This document shows, piece by piece, positions 1-7,383 of a stretch of 49,733 nucleotides of DNA. Source of the DNA: a virus; IMG/VR virus record IMGVR_UViG_3300050132_000197, positions 1 through 49,733 of that record. The stretch is one strand, 5' to 3'. How positions within the stretch are numbered: position 1 is the first letter of the stretch; each line of letters begins with the position of its first letter. A program made the position numbers and the translations under genes. The notes beneath the pieces were generated by a model. It saw only the letters and a program-made list of their open reading frames with translations, searched no databases and was not told the DNA's origin.

Positions 1-251
1 GCCGACGTGGTGCTGGCCGCTGTGACCAAGAACGGCGACGCGCTCCAGTATGTGAAGGATCAGACCGCCGACGTGGTGCTGGCCACTGTGACCGAGAACG
101 GCTACGCGCTCCGGTATGTGAAGGATCAGACCGCCGACGTGGTGCTGGCCGCTGTGACCGAGAACGGCTACGCGCTCCAGTATGTGAAGGATCAGACCGC
201 CGACGTGGTGCTGGCCGCTGTGACCGAGAACGGCTACGCGCTCCAGTATGT
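1..251 (+). repeat. 66-bp tandem repeat, about 3.8 copies
   Basis: Copies begin at 1, 67, 133 and 199 with only a few substitutions between them; the first copy has AAG/GAC codons where later ones have GAG/TAC. The period is a multiple of three and encodes the 22-residue protein unit, so copy number can change without a frameshift. The near identity at DNA level suggests recent duplication or homogenisation. Confidence 0.9.
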
Positions 252-276
252 CAATCTGGATGTTTTCGAGGACTAA
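1..276 (+). CDS. DUF4116-like repeat protein, C-terminal end (5' truncated)
   Basis: The reading frame is open from base 1 and stops at TAA 274-276, so only the last 91 residues are present. They form four near-identical 22-residue units of the pattern ADVVLAAVTENGYALQYV followed by KDQT, ending in NLDVFED. The alternation of a VVLAAV helix with an NGYALQYV helix matches the DUF4116 repeat family, which occurs in bacterial and viral proteins without a settled function. Nothing catalytic is visible. The true start lies left of the window. It precedes two other repeat-containing genes on the same strand. Confidence 0.75.
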   Translation, partial: ADVVLAAVTKNGDALQYVKDQTADVVLATVTENGYALRYVKDQTADVVLAAVTENGYALQYVKDQTADVVLAAVTENGYALQYVNLDVFED

Positions 277-285
277 AACGAGAAA

Positions 286-307
286 AGCCGCTGCGCGAAC
301 AGCGGCT
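286..307 (+). terminator. Hairpin after the DUF4116-like gene
   Basis: An 8-bp perfect stem, AGCCGCTG (286-293) with CAGCGGCT (300-307), encloses a CGCGAA loop 10 bases after the stop codon. No T-run follows, so it is either a weak terminator or an mRNA-stabilising or processing hairpin between this gene and the next. Confidence 0.4.
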
Positions 308-343
308 CAACCTGCAACACAAACAACCAGGAGGAATACTAGC

Positions 344-682
344 ATGAAAGACAAGATCAAAGCAATACGCCACGGAGACCTGACATTGGTCCAAATTGAT
401 CGGCTCCCTGAGGGCCTAACCGCATCAACAACCAAAACGCTGATGCAGGGCGTTAACAAGAACAACCACGATGTCCAGGGAGGCACGGTCTATCTCAAAG
501 ACGTCGATCAGTTCGTCTTCGTCTTCGGCTACCTCGTCGCCGGTGACAACTGCACGCTGCTCCACCCGGATCACGGCGCGGGAGACGGGGCAATCAAAAC
601 CGCATCCCTCCCCGCTGGCACCTACGAGTTGCGCCGGCAGTTCGAAGAAACCCACGAATCCTTTAAGCAGGTTATCGATTAA
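344..682 (+). CDS. Conserved-type hypothetical protein (HGD motif)
   Basis: 112 residues starting MKDKIKAIRHGDLTLVQI. The ATG at 344 was chosen because CAGGAGG (329-335) sits 8 bases upstream; the open frame itself extends further 5' but without a ribosome site. The sequence looks like a compact beta-rich protein: HGDLTLVQI near the N-terminus, a central VYLKDVDQFVFVFGYLV segment, and a YELRRQFEETHE tail. Similar HGD-leading proteins are frequent beside repeat proteins in phage and bacterial accessory regions, but I know of no function. It lies between two repeat-protein genes and is probably cotranscribed with the next. Confidence 0.75.
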   Translation: MKDKIKAIRHGDLTLVQIDRLPEGLTASTTKTLMQGVNKNNHDVQGGTVYLKDVDQFVFVFGYLVAGDNCTLLHPDHGAGDGAIKTASLPAGTYELRRQFEETHESFKQVID

Positions 683-708
683 CCATCCCAACAAAAGGAG
701 CTTTAACA

Positions 709-1869
709 ATGCAGAAATATATCAAAGAACTGACAGAAGAGCAGCGGGCCGCAATGCCGGGTTTTGCTCAGGAGTGGATCAAAAAGGGACTCCAGACCGG
801 AGAGACCGACTGGAAGACCTTCGACGAGTTCATGCCGATCTGCTACGAAAAAGCCGGCATCCAGTACCCGCCCCGCGTAGTGCGCGTTTCCTCCCCGCTC
901 GTGGGTGCCCTAGCTAGTGCAGTAGCTGAAGGCATCTGGCAGAAACGCCGCGCAAGCGGCGATGCGGTTGACGGTGCGGTTGACGGTGCGGTTGACGATG
1001 CGGTTGACGGTGCGGTTGGCGATGCGGTTCGCGATGCGGTTGACGATGCGGTTCGCGATGCGGTTCGCGATGCGGTTGGCGATGCGGTTGACGGTGCGGT
1101 TCGCGATGCGGTTGGCGATGCGGTTCGCGATGCGGTTGACGATGCGGTTCGCGATGCGGTTCGCGATGCAATCAGTATTGCCAAGAAAGCTGGTGTTTCC
1201 TTTTCCTGGCACTACTGGCTTGGCGGCCAATTTTGGGTAGGGGGTTGGTGGTGGGGCGCTGTCGCCTCGGTGTCGTTCTTTATGGACGTCTGCAAGCTGC
1301 AGCTCGCCAAAGACATAGTTGAACGGGCCACTGCCTACCGCAAGGTTTGCGAATCGGTCAACTACATCTGGCCCAACCGCGATTTTGTGATGGTTTGCGC
1401 ACGGCCTACCAGGATCGAGAAAAACGACCGGGGCCAGCTGCACTCATTGTCCGGCATGGCGATCAGGTACCCTGACGGATGGGGGCTGCACTACATCCAC
1501 GGCGTCAAATTTGATGACGCGGGGCTCTGGCAGGCGGTCGCCTCTGGGGCAATCTCTGCCGCTGAGGTATTTGCCATCCCCGACATGGAACAGCGTCGCG
1601 TCGCTTATGAGGTGATGGACAAGGCGAAAATGGCGGAGTTAGACGGCCTGGAGGTGCTCGACAGTGTAGATGATGACGGTCAGGGCTATCCGATGCGGGT
1701 GGTCAGTTTCAACATGCCAGGGTTCAGCACTCCGCTCATGTACCTCAATTGTTTCTGCCCTTCCGGTGGCCGCGAATACTACCTGGAAACCAGGAAGAAG
1801 GATTGCCGGGAAGCCAAGGCTGCGAGCTTCGGTTTGCCTGAGGATGTGGAGTGGATTGCCGAGTACTAA
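709..1869 (+). CDS. DUF6745-like protein with DAVR/DAVD tetrapeptide repeats
   Basis: 386 residues; AAAGGAG lies upstream of the ATG. Residues 1-84 form an N-terminal region. Residues 85-154 are about 17 tandem tetrapeptides of the form (D/G)AV(D/R/G), a highly charged helical or solenoid insert. The C-terminal half has an FWVGGWWWGAV segment, a VCESVNYIWPNRDFVMVC element and a GMAIRYPDGWGLHYIHGVKF block; the last two are characteristic of DUF6745 proteins (role unknown). The repeats interrupt the region just before the conserved core. Neighbours are hypothetical genes on the same strand, and a hairpin follows the stop. Length may vary between relatives because the repeat is in-frame. Confidence 0.85.
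   Translation: MQKYIKELTEEQRAAMPGFAQEWIKKGLQTGETDWKTFDEFMPICYEKAGIQYPPRVVRVSSPLVGALASAVAEGIWQKRRASGDAVDGAVDGAVDDAVDGAVGDAVRDAVDDAVRDAVRDAVGDAVDGAVRDAVGDAVRDAVDDAVRDAVRDAISIAKKAGVSFSWHYWLGGQFWVGGWWWGAVASVSFFMDVCKLQLAKDIVERATAYRKVCESVNYIWPNRDFVMVCARPTRIEKNDRGQLHSLSGMAIRYPDGWGLHYIHGVKFDDAGLWQAVASGAISAAEVFAIPDMEQRRVAYEVMDKAKMAELDGLEVLDSVDDDGQGYPMRVVSFNMPGFSTPLMYLNCFCPSGGREYYLETRKKDCREAKAASFGLPEDVEWIAEY
961..1170 (+). repeat. 12-bp minisatellite encoding (D/G)AV(D/R/G), about 17 copies
   Basis: The unit is G(A/G)TGCGGTT(G/C)(A/G)C, running from 961 to 1164 plus a degenerate final unit. Variation is confined to two positions per unit, switching Asp, Gly and Arg in a regular Ala-Val frame. The period is a multiple of three, so expansion or contraction keeps the host gene in frame. 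It also creates long open frames on the other strand and frames that are not genes. Confidence 0.95.
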
Positions 1870-1877
1870 ACAAAAAA

Positions 1878-1898
1878 GCCCCCTTCGCGAGAGGGGGC
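1878..1898 (+). terminator. GC-rich hairpin after the DUF6745-like gene
   Basis: GCCCCCT (1878-1884) pairs with AGGGGGC (1892-1898) around a TCGCGAG loop, 8 bases after the stop codon at 1869. Six A's precede it and a short CACTTTC follows. On the plus strand the U-tract is weak; on the minus strand the six A's would give a good U-tract. Confidence 0.55.
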
Positions 1899-1930
1899 CA
1901 CTTTCAAATGCACAACAAGGAGCCTTAATT

Positions 1931-3424
1931 ATGGAGACAGAAGTGGAGATTGTCAAGAATTTGCCAGCAGTGGCAGAGCACAGCCTGCGCGACGCTGCGA
2001 TGATGGAGCTGGACAAGTTGGGCGTTGGAAAGGCCCTCCTCACGGAACAGTACAGCGGCATGGTCCGTGATGCTTCTAACGCTCTCGGAATGGCACAACT
2101 GAAAGCCGCTCGTGTGGTTCTGCGTGAAGTCAGGTACAAGATCGATCCGATCATAACTGAGACGTGCCGGAAAATCGACAGTCTCAAGGTTGACGTAAAA
2201 GTCGGTGGCGAAGAGATAAGGGCGTGGATACTCGACCTTGAGAATCCCATCCACCTACAGATCAAGGGTGAAGAGGACGCTAAGGCCGAAAAGAAGCGGC
2301 TGGAGCAGGAACGCAAAGACAACATCAACATCGCCATCAACCGCATGAAAGAAGTCCCCCTCAAGTACATCGGCCTCAACGTCCCCGATCTGCTGGCACT
2401 CATTGAACAGTTCGAAGCGCGGCCGATAGGCGAGAATTACGCCGAGTTCCAGGCCGAGGCGCAACTGGTCAAAGTCGATGTTCTGAAAACTCTCAACGAG
2501 ACGCTGATCACCAAGCAGCTCCAGGAAGCCGACGAACTGCGCATCAAGAATGAGCAGGAAGCCGAGAACTTGAGGCTGATGGGGGTCGCAGAAGAGCAGG
2601 AGCGCATAACTGCCGACAACTTACGTATCGCCACCATTAAGGGCATGATTGCCGCTATCAAGGCGTGGCCGGTCGAGTGCCTCAATCTTTCATCGGTCTA
2701 CACCGAGGCCGAGATCTCCGCTTCAGGGATGGACATCCCGTGCAGCGCCGATGATTTCGCGGAGTTCACATCCGAAGCGGAAGCCGAACGGGTCATCGCC
2801 CTCAGCACCATGACAAACATGGCTGAGACTGCCGCTGCTACAGAAGCGGGAGCCGTCGAACTTCAGCGCGAGAAAGACACCCTGGCCGCTGCCGAAAAGG
2901 AGCGAACCCGCGTCGCCGGCATCAAGGAAATGATCCAGGCAATGAAGGCGCTCCCGCTCGAATGCCTCGATATTAACTCTACGCAGATCCGTCTCCTTAT
3001 CTCCAAACACACGATGGACCTTACCCTGGCCGGCACAACGCGCTTCGGCGAATTCGTAGCAGAGGCCGAAGAGGTACGCATCATTGCTCTGGGTAAGATG
3101 AACAAGATGCTCGACGCGACAGAGTTGGCCGAGAACGCCGAGAATCTGAAGCTCAAAGAGCAGCACGACGCAGATATTGAACGGGACAAGCTGGCCGAAG
3201 TGAAGCGCTTGGCTGACAAGGCCGTCACGGACAAGGAGGAAAAGGATCGCGCCGATGCTTTGGTTCTGGAGAATCAGAAGCGCCTCGACGCGCTGACAGA
3301 GACGCACCTTTCCACCCTCCAGGCAATTCTCGCCATGGCCGAAGACAAGAGCGTCAAACCGGCTGCGGCGCTCACTGGCATTATCCATTTGGCTAAGCTG
3401 GGAATCGAAAAGGGGGCAGTGTGA
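1931..3424 (+). CDS. Coiled-coil phage protein with three internal repeats
   Basis: 497 residues. The ATG at 1931 follows AAGGAGCC; the open frame runs further upstream through the preceding gene and terminator, so the earlier start is rejected. Residues 1-115 resemble the alpha-helical N-terminus of phage proteins that sit next to RecE/RecT-type genes. Then a roughly 65-residue domain occurs three times, starting near residues 131, 232 and 327 (IKGMIAAIKAWPVECLNLS, IKEMIQAMKALPLECLDIN and a more divergent first copy), each ending in an EFxxEAE helix and joined by charged coiled coil. No enzyme motif is seen. The stop overlaps the next GTG start, so it is translationally coupled to the recombination genes. 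Confidence 0.85.
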   Translation: METEVEIVKNLPAVAEHSLRDAAMMELDKLGVGKALLTEQYSGMVRDASNALGMAQLKAARVVLREVRYKIDPIITETCRKIDSLKVDVKVGGEEIRAWILDLENPIHLQIKGEEDAKAEKKRLEQERKDNINIAINRMKEVPLKYIGLNVPDLLALIEQFEARPIGENYAEFQAEAQLVKVDVLKTLNETLITKQLQEADELRIKNEQEAENLRLMGVAEEQERITADNLRIATIKGMIAAIKAWPVECLNLSSVYTEAEISASGMDIPCSADDFAEFTSEAEAERVIALSTMTNMAETAAATEAGAVELQREKDTLAAAEKERTRVAGIKEMIQAMKALPLECLDINSTQIRLLISKHTMDLTLAGTTRFGEFVAEAEEVRIIALGKMNKMLDATELAENAENLKLKEQHDADIERDKLAEVKRLADKAVTDKEEKDRADALVLENQKRLDALTETHLSTLQAILAMAEDKSVKPAAALTGIIHLAKLGIEKGAV

Positions 3425-3681
3425 AAGTCATAGCCAGTGCAAGTAATGAAGATTTCATTGTCGAGGTCTCCAGGGATGAACTCAACAGACTGGTAACGGG
3501 CTCCAACTACAACAAAATCAAGGTACACGCAATATTCGGCCGGCTCGCCAAGCTGCAGGGTAGCAAAGAGGGGCTTTCCATCATGGCTGACAACCTCCGC
3601 GCCATGGCAACCTTGCTCGAATCCACTGAGCCGATCATCCGCGAGCTAGTTGATGGACCGGCAGAGCTGGAGGCGCTATGA
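3421..3681 (+). CDS. Small hypothetical protein
   Basis: 86 residues from GTG 3421, overlapping the upstream stop (GTGA). The sequence is mixed alpha/beta with no transmembrane segment; IMADNLRAMATLLESTEPIIRELVDG predicts amphipathic helices. No family is recognised. It is embedded in a string of four-base overlaps leading into the exonuclease gene, which suggests coupled expression with the recombination module. Confidence 0.75.
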   Translation: MKVIASASNEDFIVEVSRDELNRLVTGSNYNKIKVHAIFGRLAKLQGSKEGLSIMADNLRAMATLLESTEPIIRELVDGPAELEAL

Positions 3682-3821
3682 AATGGGAATGCGAGGTCTG
3701 CAACAAGTCGAACACCTACCCTCCGTGCAAATACGATGACGGAATGAAGGCGACGTGCGTTCCCGTATGTTGCCCGCAGGATACCACCTGCACGCCGGTT
3801 TGGAAGGAGGTCAAGTCGTGA
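3678..3821 (+). CDS. Cys-rich mini-protein
   Basis: 47 residues from ATG 3678, starting MKWECEVCNKSNTYPPCK, with eight cysteines. The arrangement CxxC near the start, a central CVPVCC and a later CTP suggests a metal-binding or knuckle fold. It overlaps both neighbours by four bases (ATGA at the left, GTGA at the right), which strongly supports translation. The AAGGAGG used by the next gene lies inside its 3' end. Function unknown. Confidence 0.75.
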   Translation: MKWECEVCNKSNTYPPCKYDDGMKATCVPVCCPQDTTCTPVWKEVKS

Positions 3822-4768
3822 GCTTCGACCTTGACGATTTCCTGGGGGGCGGTCCGGCGATCCCGGCCGCTCCTGCAAAACCGGCAGCGCTGCGGCTGGT
3901 TCCGGCTCCCGTCCAGACTGCCCTGGTGGAATGCCCGCCACCGGGGATTTACTACAACATCCCGGCTCATGTCTATCACAGCTGGCCTGCGATCAGCTCA
4001 ACGCTTTTGAAGAATTACGCCAAACTTCCCGCGACGGCACGAGAACCATTTGAACCGAAAGACGATGCAGGGGTAGGCAGCGGGATTCACGCTTACACGC
4101 TTCAAGGGCAAGCAGGACTTGACGAGGAGTGTTTCATCCTCCCCATTGAGTGCGAAGGAACCAGCGCAAAGGCTAAGGCGCTGCGTGCTGAATTCGAGCA
4201 GGCCTACCCCTCTAAGGCCCTCTTGCCGTATCGCTACGGGAAGGGACCGGCCGAAGGAAAGCCGTTCGTTATGGATGTACTGCGCGGGGTTGATAAGTCA
4301 TTTCGGGAGCACATGAAGACAAAGGAGATCCTGGCGAATGCCAAGTTTGAGGTTTCCCTGGTCTGGATCGATGAGCGCAGTGGGTGTGTCTGTAAGGCAC
4401 GGATTGATGTGCTCGAAGACGTCACTTTCCGGGATGTAAAGAAAACGCTCAGCTTTGACAAGTTTGCCTTCCAAATCCGAACGCTCTTCTATGGTGTCCA
4501 GCTCGGCCACTACAGAAAGGGCCTCATTGCCAACGGGTTCAACATTGTCGGGGCTGGCTTCATGCCTTGCGAGGCTTGCTGGCCTTACCGGGTTGGGTGT
4601 GGGTACCGCGATCCTGACAAGCTGATAGAGGATACGGTGGAATCTGAGCGCCTTGTGGGACTCGTGAAACAATCACAGCTTAGCGGATGGTGGCCTAATT
4701 ATCAGATTCCCCCGCACATTTGGGACCTGGATCAGATCAGACCTAACGACCTCGAAGATATTTATTAA
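3818..4768 (+). CDS. RecE/DUF3799-like PD-(D/E)XK exonuclease
   Basis: 316 residues from GTG 3818, chosen because AAGGAGG (3804-3810) is 7 bases upstream and it overlaps the previous stop; an in-frame ATG at 3755 lacks a site. After a Pro/Ala-rich leader, GIYYNIPAHVYHSWPAISSTLLK and GSGIHAYTLQG match the start of the exodeoxyribonuclease VIII-like domain. The nuclease core is visible as ARIDVLEDVTFRDVKKT, with Asp197, Asp206 and Lys208 forming the D...DxK signature, followed by QLGHYRKGL supplying the Gln/Tyr motif. This family resects double-stranded DNA ends 5' to 3' for recombination with an annealing protein. The next gene occupies the position where a RecT-type partner would be expected. 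Confidence 0.88.
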   Translation: MSFDLDDFLGGGPAIPAAPAKPAALRLVPAPVQTALVECPPPGIYYNIPAHVYHSWPAISSTLLKNYAKLPATAREPFEPKDDAGVGSGIHAYTLQGQAGLDEECFILPIECEGTSAKAKALRAEFEQAYPSKALLPYRYGKGPAEGKPFVMDVLRGVDKSFREHMKTKEILANAKFEVSLVWIDERSGCVCKARIDVLEDVTFRDVKKTLSFDKFAFQIRTLFYGVQLGHYRKGLIANGFNIVGAGFMPCEACWPYRVGCGYRDPDKLIEDTVESERLVGLVKQSQLSGWWPNYQIPPHIWDLDQIRPNDLEDIY

Positions 4769-4780
4769 GGGAGCACGGCA

Positions 4781-5719
4781 ATGACAGACAAAACAGAGAC
4801 AGTAGAAACGACAGCCCTGGCAGTTATTAGCCGGGCCGAAATAGACACCCAGATAGCAACAGCCAGAGCCTTCCCCCGGTCCATGAAGGCTTTCCGCGAA
4901 GAGATGCAGGCCATGGTGACCACCAGTGAGGAAATCGCCACAGAATGTATCTTCGCACTCCCCCGCGGCAAAGACGACAACGGTAAAGCGAAGTTCATCG
5001 AAGGGCCGAGCGCCCGTTTTGGTGAAGTCCTGGCCTACAACTTCGGCAATAACAGGACGGGTGCTCGATTTCTTTCCGAGGACCGGGAGTATGTCATTTG
5101 CGAAGGTTTCTATCACGACCTTGAAAAGAACATCGCTACTCGCACTGAGATCCGCCGGTCGATCATGACCAAAAACAAGCAGCGGTTCAATGCGGACATG
5201 ATCACCGTCACAGCCAACGCAGCATGTGCGATTGCCAAACGTAATGCAACGCTGCAAGGCATTCCTAAGGCTCTCTGGTCAGCGTATTACGACCTCGCTA
5301 AGAAGACGGCAGTCGGAGACGAGAAGAGCCTGGCAGCAAAACGTACATGGCTGATGAAATACTTCATGGCCCTGCAAATTTCCACAGAACGGATCTTTGA
5401 ATTCCTCAACGTCAAGGCTGAGGCGGATATCACCCTGGACGACATTGCCGTACTCAAGGGCATCGCCAACGCGATCAAGGAGGGGGCACTCAATCCGGAC
5501 AATGCTTTCACCGTAGAGGAGCCGACGACCGGACCAGGAGGCAGGAAAGGCGCCGCGCTCGACAAGATCAGGGAGGCCGCGGAAAAGGCGCGGAAGGGTG
5601 CAGGAGAGAAGATTATCGAGGGAGAGATAGAGACGCCGACCGTCTGCCCCACTTGCACAGGCCCCCTCGTAGATGGCAAATGCCACGGTGAGAGTTGCCC
5701 AGATGGTGTCGCACCGTGA
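4781..5719 (+). CDS. Candidate phage recombination (single-strand annealing) protein
   Basis: 312 residues from ATG 4781, preceded by AAGGGAGC. The core resembles a widespread phage family with a P(R)GG/K...IEGPSARFGEVLAYNFGNNR block, then RFLSEDREYVICEGFYHDLEKN and VTANAACAIAKRNATLQGIPKALW. Such genes usually sit beside exonucleases, and by position this one would be the annealing partner of the RecE-like nuclease. It does not show recognisable RecT, Erf or Rad52/Sak signatures to my eye, so the role is inferred from context. The C-terminus carries a small zinc motif, CPTCTGPLVDGKCHGESC. It overlaps the DUF3268 gene by four bases. Confidence 0.7.
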   Translation: MTDKTETVETTALAVISRAEIDTQIATARAFPRSMKAFREEMQAMVTTSEEIATECIFALPRGKDDNGKAKFIEGPSARFGEVLAYNFGNNRTGARFLSEDREYVICEGFYHDLEKNIATRTEIRRSIMTKNKQRFNADMITVTANAACAIAKRNATLQGIPKALWSAYYDLAKKTAVGDEKSLAAKRTWLMKYFMALQISTERIFEFLNVKAEADITLDDIAVLKGIANAIKEGALNPDNAFTVEEPTTGPGGRKGAALDKIREAAEKARKGAGEKIIEGEIETPTVCPTCTGPLVDGKCHGESCPDGVAP

Positions 5720-6096
5720 CAGCTCCAATCTGCCCCTACTGCAACAAGAAATCGAAGCTCGTCAAGGGACGGGAGGTCTACCCGCGCAGTCCGTCCCTTG
5801 GCGATAAAGACATCTACCAGTGCAAGCCGTGCGATGCCCTGGTTGGCTGTCACCCTGGGACCATCACCCCACTCGGCAGGCTGGCTAACGCACAGCTGCG
5901 CAAGGCCAAGATGGCCGCTCACGTTGCTTTTGATCTAAGGTGGGTATCTGCAGCAACAGGTAGAGGATCGAAACGACGCATAGCTTACCAATGGCTCGCC
6001 GATCAACTCAACATCGACAAGGAAGAATGCCACATTGGGTATTTCGATCTGGAGATGTGCAAGCGTGTCGTGGAGGTGTGCCGTGCTCAACGATAA
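5716..6096 (+). CDS. DUF3268-type zinc-finger protein
   Basis: 126 residues. GTG 5716 overlaps the upstream stop (GTGA) and gives a protein that begins directly with the zinc motif CPYCNKKSKLV. A second pair, CKPCDALVGCHPGT, completes a Cys4 site. The following PLGRLANAQLRKAKMAAHVAFD, then AYQWLADQLNI and CHIGYFDLEMCKRVVEVC, match the DUF3268 family commonly found in phage recombination and replication clusters. Its biochemical role is not established. The stop precedes a small downstream gene that begins inside it. Confidence 0.85.
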   Translation: MTAPICPYCNKKSKLVKGREVYPRSPSLGDKDIYQCKPCDALVGCHPGTITPLGRLANAQLRKAKMAAHVAFDLRWVSAATGRGSKRRIAYQWLADQLNIDKEECHIGYFDLEMCKRVVEVCRAQR

Positions 6097-6268
6097 CCCG
6101 AGAGTCGAAAAGATGGTGGAGAAGCTCTTTGACCTCATGGCCTGTGACGAAATCACCAACGAGTGGGAGGGTGAATTCATCAACGACATGGACGACCAGA
6201 TGAAAGCGGGGAAACCGTTCTCACCGGGCCAAGTCTACAAGATTGAACAACTTTTCGAGAGGTATTGA
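6083..6268 (+). CDS. Small acidic phage protein
   Basis: 61 residues from GTG 6083, which overlaps the 3' end of the DUF3268 gene and has GGAGGTG a few bases upstream (6072-6078). The sequence is helical and acidic and ends in FSPGQVYKIEQLFERY, a helix seen at the C-terminus of several small phage proteins. No function is known. It is followed after one base by the next ATG. Confidence 0.7.
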   Translation: MLNDNPRVEKMVEKLFDLMACDEITNEWEGEFINDMDDQMKAGKPFSPGQVYKIEQLFERY

Positions 6269-6269
6269 C

Positions 6270-6461
6270 ATGATCCGCGCGTCCTTCACAAATAACCGGT
6301 TGGCGCTCCACGTCCCCGGCCGGCGCAACGAAATGGGGACGGCTCACCTTTTGACCGTCGAGCAAATGACGGAGCTCCACGACAGTATCGAACGAGCCAT
6401 GCGCGACCGGGAGCGGTTTCTAGAGGGTGATTGGGCTGGGCCTGATGGGCGGCTTGACTGA
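6270..6461 (+). CDS. Small hypothetical protein
   Basis: 63 residues from ATG 6270, with GAGAGG upstream inside the end of the previous gene. The first half is beta-like (RLALHVPGRRNEMG), the second a helix (LTVEQMTELHDSIERAMRDRERF). No family is recognised. The stop overlaps the next ATG (TGATG), so the genes are probably translated together. Confidence 0.7.
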   Translation: MIRASFTNNRLALHVPGRRNEMGTAHLLTVEQMTELHDSIERAMRDRERFLEGDWAGPDGRLD

Positions 6462-6883
6462 TGAAATTCAAGAACGAGGCAGAATACAACGCGTTTGTGG
6501 CATCAAAGGGATTGGTCCAGCTGTACGGACTCGTCCCTGTAAAAAAACCGAGCCGAGAACGGAACCAAAAGATTGAGGTAGGTAAAGAGAAATTCGACAG
6601 CAAGTGGGAATACACCCGGTACTGCCAGCTCAAAATGATGGAGCGAGGAGGTCTGATTTCCGGCCTCAAGCGCCAAGTTGAATTCATCCTGGCTCCTGCG
6701 GTCGTCATCGGTGGCCGGAAACGGCCTCCTCTCCGGTACTTTCTGGATTTCCAATACCAGAGTCAAGGGGTAACGGCCTACGAGGACGCAAAGGGCAAGG
6801 AAGGCGTTACCGACACCTACAGAATCAAGCGGCATTTGATGGTTTCTGTCCATGGAATACAAATTACGGAGGTGAGGCAATAA
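6461..6883 (+). CDS. DUF1064 family phage nuclease-like protein
   Basis: 140 residues. KFDSKWEYTRYCQLKMMERGGLISGLKRQVEFIL, then LRYFLDFQYQ, YEDAKG and TYRIKRHLM match the DUF1064 pattern of small phage proteins considered to have an endonuclease (PD-(D/E)XK-like) fold and sometimes proposed as Holliday-junction resolvases. The likely metal-site residues are Glu of WEYTRY, Asp of FLDFQY and the Glu-Asp-Lys of YEDAKG. It sits in the recombination module after the nuclease and candidate annealing genes, consistent with a DNA-processing role. The start overlaps the upstream stop. Confidence 0.85.
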   Translation: MKFKNEAEYNAFVASKGLVQLYGLVPVKKPSRERNQKIEVGKEKFDSKWEYTRYCQLKMMERGGLISGLKRQVEFILAPAVVIGGRKRPPLRYFLDFQYQSQGVTAYEDAKGKEGVTDTYRIKRHLMVSVHGIQITEVRQ

Positions 6884-7173
6884 TGTTGCTTCAATACGAT
6901 AACGAGAAAGAGAACCTTGAGATCCTGGCTGAAGAGTGCGCCGAGGTTCAGCAGATAAAGTCTAAGATCGCCCGTTTTGGGCTAGATGATGTGAACGTAC
7001 TGCATCCTGAAGGGCCTACGAACCGGGAAAGACTGGAGCAGGAGCTCGGACATATCATGGCTATGGTCAGCATCCTCGTCGCTCAAGGCACAATTTCCCG
7101 AGACGGGATCGTTGCTGGAGAGCAGCACAAGTTAGAAAAACTCTACCGCTGGTACGGAGGACGCAAAGGATGA
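6883..7173 (+). CDS. MazG-like all-alpha nucleotide pyrophosphohydrolase candidate
   Basis: 96 residues, with GGAGGTGAGG before the ATG. The arrangement ENLEILAEECAEVQQIKSKIARFG, then ERLEQELGHIMAMVSILVAQ resembles the EExxE...helix of MazG/NTP-PPase-like phage proteins, which hydrolyse nucleoside triphosphates. The second conserved ExxD pair is represented here by QELGHIM, where the Asp is replaced by His, so activity is uncertain. It overlaps both neighbours by one and four bases. Confidence 0.65.
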   Translation: MLLQYDNEKENLEILAEECAEVQQIKSKIARFGLDDVNVLHPEGPTNRERLEQELGHIMAMVSILVAQGTISRDGIVAGEQHKLEKLYRWYGGRKG

Positions 7174-7340
7174 CGAATGGAACTGAAACACAAGAACACC
7201 CTGGATCTCGCGTTGTCGCTTGCGGCTCAACCCGCTGCAAATTCAATTGGGATTCGGGCTGCACGTCGCCGTCAGTGAAGATCGGAAAGGGCGGAGAATG
7301 CAAAACGGAAGAGTGGGGCAGCAGGGCTGTAAAAGCATAA
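7170..7340 (+). CDS. Small DUF1540-like Cys protein
   Basis: 56 residues from ATG 7170, overlapping the previous stop (ATGA). The order VVACGSTRCKFNWDSGCTSP, then VKIGKGGECKT gives four cysteines in a spacing reminiscent of DUF1540-like zinc or iron-binding mini-proteins. No function known. It is the last gene of the left operon-like string before a 43-bp gap leading to the replication gene. Confidence 0.65.
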   Translation: MTNGTETQEHPGSRVVACGSTRCKFNWDSGCTSPSVKIGKGGECKTEEWGSRAVKA

Positions 7341-7383
7341 TCCAGGTGAAATGGCTTATCTGATTTTTTGGAGTGAGTGAACT

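Noticed and set aside
961-1170. CRISPR array
   Set aside because: The repeats are contiguous 12-mers with no spacers and lie inside a coding frame.
843-1443. Several minus-strand open frames across the 12-bp repeats
   Set aside because: They exist only because the repeat period is a multiple of three and lacks stops in several frames; compositions are extreme (Arg/Pro/His or Ser/Thr/Ala repeats) and no ribosome sites are seen.
4119-4316. Alternative-frame protein inside the RecE-like gene
   Set aside because: It is a shadow of the nuclease reading frame, without a ribosome site.
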